Below, piece after piece: positions 19,830 to 25,715 of a DNA stretch of 25,715 bases (its first letter is position 1; every line of letters starts with the position of its first letter). The stretch is from contig MNCI01037673.1 in assembly GCA_015680685.1 (NCBI GenBank), positions 284,791 to 310,505 on the forward strand, given 5' to 3'. The stretch comes from Gnetum montanum. Lineage: Eukaryota; Streptophyta; Gnetopsida; Gnetales; Gnetaceae. The notes below the pieces were generated by a model, which made no database searches, was not told where the DNA came from, and saw nothing but the letters and a program-made list of their open reading frames with translations. The translations under genes and the position numbers were made by a program.

Positions 19830-22565
19830 ATGACACCAAAGAGGGCAACACCCACAAGAGGACCATGCTAAGAAAGGGAAAAGCGGCTAGGAAAAGGAAG
19901 TGGCTAGCATTAGCCATAACAATCCCAAGAACAAGAGGCTAAAACTCAAGTGATGGGACCTCTTTGAAAGGAGTCCGAAGTAAAATCTATTCACCATATT
20001 CCCACAATAGAAACTAGCTAGTTTAGGCAAGATGAGGCACCAAGGCCAAGGCCCAATCTAAAGGCAACATTGACGAAGGCCTACCTTGAAAAGATTTGTT
20101 CCAAAGAGATCCAAAGGTCAACTCTCCAAGAACTTAACTTTGGTTCCTTCTTTGACTTGGTTCTTGAGGACATCCACACTTAATTGCAAGGGTCTCCCAT
20201 ATGATCCATTCTCTCACCTAATGAAGAATGGTACATATGGGAGATGTACATATTTTGGAGCAACCGACATGGAGATGCGACTATCAAGATCAAAGATATA
20301 ATCATCTCCTACTTTGTTGAAGCCATCATGAAGGCCCTTGACTTGTCCGATATGAGGGAAAATTTCCCAGAAATCTCTACCTACGTGGATCCTAAAGCAA
20401 AGAAAGAATGGATCCAACACTACTATGGGTGAACTGTAAGGAATATGGTGCACTCACTAAGGTGAAGCATGCTTACTTCAAGATAACAGCTTATCACCTA
20501 AATCCTATGGTGTGGCCCAGCAAGGTGACTACCTTCTTCACCCATGTGTGAACCACTCTAAACATTAAGTTCCCTATTAAACTCCCTTAGCTCATCTACC
20601 TTGAAATTGAGAAGTACCTTAAAGAAAATGAGCGAGGGAAGAAGATACTCCCCTTCCCATGCCTCATCAAAAAACTCTACCAAAGGGGACGCATAGCACA
20701 TGATGCCAATGATTCACTTAACCATGCTCCTGTAGCTTCCTGGCAAGAGATGATGAAGGACAATGTAGCTACCAAGCTATTGGGAGAGAAGTAACCACCA
20801 CCACCACTTGTTGGTGAAACAACATGGTGAGGCAAGTGGTGGAGAGGCATCGGTCTACCATCTAATGTTAAGCCACCTTAATGAAGTTACTTGAATAATA
20901 AATTAGCTAGAGGAGAATGCCCTGCTAGTTTCTACACAACACATGTAGGCATTTGTGAGAATGAATCTGAGCACCTGAAAAGTTACAATGTCCATCCCTA
21001 GACTAAAAGAGTTCCTTGAAATCTTTGGGAATGCTACAACTTTCTTGGTGCACCTAGAGGATAAGGAGGAGGTGACTATCTTGGTGATGCAACACCATGG
21101 GCAGGAGACAGTGGTAGATAGGATGGCCAATGCCTTGAACACTCCTACTACAACCATGCTCAACATTGCTACCTTGAAAGATATGCAAGCTTCTACAGAA
21201 GTGGGAAGTGATCGACTAAGTATAGCCCAATATGAGGAGGTGTTAAATTGATTGGTGGGAACTAGAAAATCACTTCTAGATATCTTTGATCTCTTGGATG
21301 AGAGCACAGCAAACTAGTTAGAGCTACTAGAGATGAGGGACAAGCTCATTATCACTAACCCCCAGCTAGAAATAGCCACTACCAAAAATTGTCACTTGGA
21401 AACCAAAGTTATGAAGTTTTGGGCCCATCTCTCCAACTCTACCATTCTTAGCTAAGACATCAACAAAGATGAAGCTTTCTAGAAACTTCAACAAAAATTA
21501 AGAGAGGCTAAGAATGCTAAGGAGATGGTGGTATTTGAAACCTCCTTATCGAAAGCTCTTAACTTCAACATTGAAAAGGATTTAGCTCAAGTTCGCAAGG
21601 AAACTTTGGTCCTCACCAAGGATATTCACCACCTACAGAATATCAAGGAGCAAAAAGATTAGATGATCAAATTTGTGAGACAATAACATAAGCAGCTAGC
21701 TAAGGTGAACCTTGACTTGAGGAGGTTGGCAACAAAGAATCATAATCTCTTTATGAAGGAAGTCTAGGTGTTTCATCAAAAGATGGCCATCAAGGTAGAA
21801 ACCTAGAAGAATAAGGTCCTAAAGTTTAAAAAGATGAAAAATCACTACATGGACCAAGTTGGGCTTGTTAAGGAGGTCAATGAGAAAGAAATTCAAATGA
21901 CCAAGGCAAAAATGAATGAGGCACTCCAACAACTCTAACAAAGAGGTGATGTATGGTAGCTAATCTTTGGTGCTTGAACACATATAAGGAAGCCAAGATC
22001 TACCTAAAGGAGTTACAGATAGAGGAGATGATGAAATACATGGAACTCACCAACCTCCAATATGCCAACTTAGCTATGTTGACTATGTGGATACCAAGGA
22101 TAGAGCTCAAGAAGTAGGTGGCCACTTTGTACCTCCTCTATGAGGATAAATTCAAGCATCATAAAGAGACCAAGCAAAAGTTGGAGATAACAAACATCAA
22201 GCTTGAAATCCTTAGGAGTTGATTCACAAATCAATAATCGATTGTTGAGGACTTAGCTACGGAACCTTGTCAAAACATTAGACATTGAATGAACACAATT
22301 CGTAGCATGATTTGTAAATGTCAAGGAGTTGTTCTTGGCAATGCCTTGCCCATGGGACATCCCCATATCAACCCACATCAACAAAGCTGCATGGAATGTG
22401 TACAACCCATGGGGTAAAGAGGAGAAAATGAAAGCATTGCTAGATGCTTTCCATCTTCCGCTAGAGGTAGCAAGATAGCCTCAACTATTGCTACTACCAG
22501 GAGAGATAGAGTCTGGAAAAGGTCCCTCAACATCCTAGGAGCCTCCACCTGCTAGAACTATTTGA
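19830..22565 (+). pseudogene. E2 ORF3: coiled-coil protein of unknown function (decayed)
   Basis: About 912 codons if the ATG at 19830 is the start; that ATG directly follows a splice-acceptor-like AAAG. The N-terminal third (to about 20790) includes a folded-looking region: WSNRHGDATIKIKDIIISYF near 20254-20315, then VRE-like KEYGALTKVKHAYFKITAYH near 20441-20500, and FPCLIKKLYQRGRI near 20655-20695. This is faintly like the plant transposon-associated domain of other plant elements, at low confidence. From 20988 the protein is coiled-coil-like (Glu, Lys, Leu, Gln), collinear with E1. It ends FVNVKELFLAMPCPWDIPI and ARTI-stop. A frameshift lies near 20430 and others near 21960. No membrane segment seen. 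Confidence 0.7.
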
Positions 22566-22803
22566 TCTTTGCCATGTCTTCAATAATTAGAGGGATCCTA
22601 CCATCAATTTTGTAAGGGTGTCCGATTTTGTTGTCATGGATACAACTTTTTGTAATTTTTGTAATTTCGTACAATTTGACATTCATAATCAATTAGTTAG
22701 TTAGAGTCACTCAGTCAATAATCCCATACCTTCCCAATTTTATAAGAAGCTTGATCGTACTTTTGTTTACTCAAGGACGAGTTTTCACTTAGTCGTGGGG
22801 GTA
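22566..22803 (+). other. E2 3' non-coding region and polypurine tract
   Basis: It holds the 31-bp block shared with E1 (22711-22741), then ACTCAAGGACGAG at about 22769-22781 and CGTGGGGGTA (22794-22803) immediately before LTR3. This is the classic arrangement of a plant gypsy polypurine tract. Confidence 0.8.
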
Positions 22804-23618
22804 TGATGAATCATCAACTGGTTGTGTCAATGTAGCCCCATCAATGTAGATGTGTTGATGAAGTGTCATATCAAGCCTATATAAATGCACGTACCCACTA
22901 CATTTAGTGTAGTTGAACTCTTATAGTTTTCTTTCACTAGAGTTAGAATATTTTCTAAGTGCTTGTAGTAGAAACTAAAGTAATTGTATGGATCTTTATT
23001 TGAACATCATGTACCTAAACACATTGATGTGACTGGCAATAAAGATGAGATTCTTGACATTCCTTGCAGCACTTGGGATAGATTAATGTTTCTTCTATGC
23101 ACTTTATTATTAATGCAATTTACAATCTTGTTCTTAATTAATTAATTGATACTTTTAATAATGAACACATAAGTAAAATCGCTTCAAGCATACCGTTCAA
23201 TGCTTGGTAATCCCAATAGTGGCTATTTGGTACACCTAGTAATAGACACTTGGTGACCTAGTAGTGTTGATACAGGTTCAAGATGTCTATAGTGAGTGGG
23301 CCCAAATACTTATGTTAGGCTAGTTAGCATAAGAACCATTAAATAGCTAATTTGCCAACCATTTACCTTTACTTTAACACTTAGGATTAAATATATAAAA
23401 ATATAAAATATAAATAAATATCATATGCCTTAGCTCATACTTAACCATATATGAGAACCTACACAAGTGAGAGCTAAGAAGACAATGATCACATTTCCAT
23501 AAGTCACCATCTTTGTCTATAGGCACACTTAGGAACTAAGTCCATGGAATTCAATCATATCACTAGTGCATGCTTATGATTAGTATGGTTGGACATAGGG
23601 ACTACTTAGTGCTCATCA
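22804..23618 (+). repeat. 3' LTR of E2 (LTR3)
   Basis: An 815-bp LTR starting TGATGAA and ending GCTCATCA. It is shorter and clearly more diverged from LTR1/LTR2 than those are from each other, with a reduced U3 repeat cluster. TATATAAA is at 22878-22885, AATAAA at 23038-23043 and the 25-bp repeat array at about 23200-23275. The E2 target duplication cannot be tested because the 5' LTR is outside the window. Confidence 0.88.
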
Positions 23619-23698
23619 ACATCTTAAATAGCTATAAGGTTCTAATTTGACTACATGTATTGGGGGTAAATATTGTTTTAAAAAATGTTTTAGGTTCT
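23619..23698. other. 80-bp spacer between two LTR ends
   Basis: Unique-looking AT-rich sequence between the 3' end of LTR3 and the inverted LTR. No gene, PBS or repeat is recognised. It probably belongs to the original insertion target. Confidence 0.4.
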
Positions 23699-24303
23699 GA
23701 TGAGTGGCGAGGTACCCCTACACTCAACCATACGAATACGAGTGTTTCACGCACGATCCGGTTGAACTCCGTAGACAGGCTAGTTGTCTAGATAGTTACA
23801 CATTGATCGCAGTTAGTTGTCTTCCCACCTGGACTACTATTTGCTTTGTCATGTATGGTTTAGTCCAAAGTGAGATGTATGATATGATCCTAAACTAGAA
23901 CTAATCCTAGAGGCAATGGAAAATAACTTTGTTTTAAGCTAAGAGAAAAAGGAAGAGAGAGCTAAGCTAATAGGACATGGGAGGAGAGAGTCTAAACTAG
24001 CTTAAGTGCGATGAGCATTCGTTCCTTAACATCCATACACATCTTGGACCTTGTGCATGACTACTACTATGATTACCAAGTGCAGATCCTAGGTACGCTA
24101 TTGGGTTACCAAGTAGTCACACTTAAATGCTCGTGATTAAGTCGTACTCATTCCACATTTAACAACAGAAATAGTAAATGATGGTAAAGAAATGTTAACT
24201 AAGAAAAAAATAAATAACAATAACAACTAAACAATTAAGACTAAGTGAATGTTGCAATGATGGAGTAATCAAGTACGTCACACTCAAATAAAGGTTCCAT
24301 ACT
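23699..24303 (-). repeat. Truncated inverted LTR of a related subfamily
   Basis: On the minus strand this ends CTCGCCACTCATCA with GTAGGGGTACC just before, the same as the 3' ends of LTR1 and LTR2. Further in, the 25-bp repeat words (ACCAAG, CTATTGGG) and the TCAAATAAAGGTTCCATAC word match the R region. It stops at about 24303, so U3 and the TATA box are missing. The middle contains a purine-rich stretch absent from the other LTRs. CpG sites are more frequent than in LTR1-3, which suggests a younger insertion. There is no PBS on its left side, so it is a 3' or solo LTR. An open frame at 23704-23898 within it is fortuitous. Confidence 0.75.
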
Positions 24304-25246
24304 GTTGACACATTTGGACATTTCATGGAACAGGTTGGACATGGCACACATACAACATCGATTACTACAGGTAGGTTTGTGCATAATATGAACTACAAAA
24401 GTTTGGCAGTAGGAGATGGCAAAGGAGGAGCTTCATTTGTGAGACTTGCAGTTTATAAGGCCTATTGGAATGTGCAGGGAGGTTATTGGGATGCAGATAT
24501 CCTTGCTGCTTTTGATAGTGTAATCAGGGATGGCATCGAAATTTTTTCTATGTCAATCATTACTCAAGCAGGATCCACCAACTTTCAGGATTCCATCTCT
24601 GTGGGTTCATTTCATGCTATCAGACATGGTATTACAGTTGTTTGTGCAGGTGGCAATGAAGGTTTCTAGGACAGTGGATCTGTGACAAATACTGCATCCT
24701 AGATCATCACTGTTGCAGCCAGCTCCATAGACAAGGATTTCAATAATAATCTTCGGTTTGTTAGAAACCAGACCCATATCCGGAGTCTAAGTCTGAGTAT
24801 GGATAGAATCAATCATTTAGCCACAACTATAAGAGCATATGATGTTGCTGCCAAGGGCGCAGATCCTATATGGGTAGACCAACACTACATGGAGAGTGCT
24901 GCTAAAGTTGCAGCAAGGTGGTACTCTGTAACCAAGATGGAAACCCATTCACACGATCAATAGATCAAAGAAAAAATAGGCTGGCAGTGCAGAAGCCATC
25001 ATCTTCGATCAATTGAATCCTGTTGTTGAATAGGCTTATGCATTTGAAGTACCCACTGCATACATGGAAAACATTGATGAGATGAACGTTCTCCCAGTTT
25101 TCAATTCAACAAAGACACCGAGGGTCTTTATCTCGCAAGCAAAAGCAACGTTTACAAGAGAGAGTTCTCCCATCATCGCAGGATTTTCCTCCAAGGGTCC
25201 AAACACGATGACACCAGATATCATCAAGGGTCTCATTTTCTACTAG
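24304..25246 (+). pseudogene. Subtilisin-like serine protease (plant subtilase) fragment
   Basis: Plant subtilases are secreted S8 peptidases. The frame at 24304-24669 carries GHGTHTTS with the catalytic His at 24340-24342, LAVYKAYWN, ADILAAFDSVIRDGIE and CAGGNEG with the oxyanion-hole Asn at 24655-24657. After a TAG (24667) it continues DSGSVTNTAS, a TAG, then IITVAASSIDKDF. A frameshift near 24960-24985 leads to VPTAYMENIDE (PA-domain end) and AGFSSKGPNTMTPDIIK at about 25180-25230. The catalytic Asp region lies upstream and is cut off by the inverted LTR. The GTSMA region with the catalytic Ser is absent. It is a broken internal fragment, about 310 codons against roughly 750 in a full protein. 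Confidence 0.88.
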
Positions 25247-25715
25247 CCAGCACTTGGGTTCTCACTTGGAGACACTTTGAGTCTTGGGAGAAGAGCATTT
25301 GTAAAAGACATTGTGAAAGATTGCTTGTAAGATGACTTGCTAAAGAAAGGATTTCAGCCTCTTTGTCATAGTCCTGTGAGTTATGTTTTACTTTTATTTT
25401 GTTTAAATTGTTTAGCTAGTGGTTTAGATAGTATCATCCTTGGCAAGTAATTTTGGGATTTTTAGATTGCCCTTATCGTTCTTGTTGCCCGATAGAAATT
25501 TTTGTTAAAATTTTGCCATAGAAGCGCTTGTGTTTAAAAGCCTTAATATAATTTTAGTAGTAACTTTTTTATTGTGCAATGTATAGAAACTGCTATTGAG
25601 ATCGTTGTAAGAGAGCCTCTACTTGTAGTCATGCCATTGAACAATTCAATAGTCAAGAGGGTTTAGAAAATCTTTGGTATTTTAATGGGACTAGAATAGC
25701 TTCTTTTTATCTTTA
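25247..25715. other. Unidentified AT-rich sequence after the subtilase fragment
   Basis: No open frame of useful length and no motif that I recognise on either strand. Homology to subtilase stops at about 25226-25246, just before the expected PDI.APG segment. The rest may be an intron, another repeat, or unrelated flanking DNA. Confidence 0.4.

Larger units (their letters stand above)
19647..23618 (+). mobile_element. Outer retrotransposon E2, right part
   Basis: Continuation of E2 beyond the E1 insertion. It starts in the region just before ORF3 (compare 19750-19829 with E1 15960-16040, including the shared TTGCTAATCC word), and continues with ORF3, polypurine tract and 3' LTR. It supplies exactly the parts missing from 1-7589. 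Confidence 0.85.

Noticed and set aside
20903-21307. A 134-codon open frame on the minus strand
   Set aside because: It is antisense to the ORF3 coiled-coil region of E2. Its Ser/Phe-rich composition follows from the complement of Glu/Lys-rich codons, and E1 has no matching open frame.
23619-23698. Possible PBS for an element belonging to the inverted LTR
   Set aside because: The minus-strand sequence next to the LTR end has no TGG-type tRNA complement, so this is not the internal side of a 5' LTR.
23704-23898. A 64-codon plus-strand open frame
   Set aside because: It lies wholly inside the inverted LTR, antisense to its 3' end, and is not open in the other LTRs.

Overview
This window reads as intergenic DNA from a large, repeat-rich plant nuclear genome. 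It is AT-rich and CpG-poor, filled with long Ty3/gypsy LTR retrotransposons, and carries a fragment of a plant-type subtilase. A gymnosperm or other giant-genome plant would fit, but the sequence alone does not fix the species. I see no intact protein-coding gene, no tRNA or rRNA gene and no CRISPR array. Every coding region is a decayed pseudogene.

The main structure is one retrotransposon nested inside a relative of the same family. The outer element (E2) enters the window inside its gag leader at base 1 and continues through gag, protease, reverse transcriptase, RNase H and integrase to about 6099, then a post-pol non-coding stretch to 7589. There it is split by an almost complete element (E1, 7590-19646, about 12.06 kb). 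E1 consists of a 5' LTR (7590-8508), a tRNA-Asp-type primer-binding site, gag-pol (to 13938), post-pol non-coding DNA, a third reading frame (ORF3, 16041-18477), a polypurine tract and a 3' LTR (18719-19646). E2 resumes at 19647 with its own ORF3 (19830-22565), polypurine tract and 3' LTR (22804-23618). E2 therefore has the same layout as E1, and its left and right parts join logically across E1. Motifs in gag, RT (FMDDF), RNase H and integrase (D-x59-D-x35-E) and the PBS place the family in the Athila/Tat branch of plant Ty3/gypsy elements.

The least familiar part is ORF3. It is about 800-900 codons, rich in predicted coiled coil, lacks an evident membrane segment, and sits in the slot used by envelope-like genes in Athila elements. 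In both copies it is preceded by a promoter-like block resembling the LTR U3, with short GTCAAC/GGCC repeats and a TATA box. In E1 there is also a plausible splice donor, and an acceptor lies directly at the ORF3 start. Separate expression of ORF3 from an internal promoter or spliced RNA is an inference from this layout.

Decay is mainly by C-to-T and G-to-A transitions, with many TAG codons in otherwise continuous frames, as expected for CG and CHG methylation in plants. E1 and E2 share stop codons at about ten homologous positions.

Right of E2 lie an 80-bp spacer, a truncated, inverted and CpG-richer LTR of a related subfamily (23699-24303), a broken subtilase fragment (24304-25246) and about 470 bp that I could not identify.
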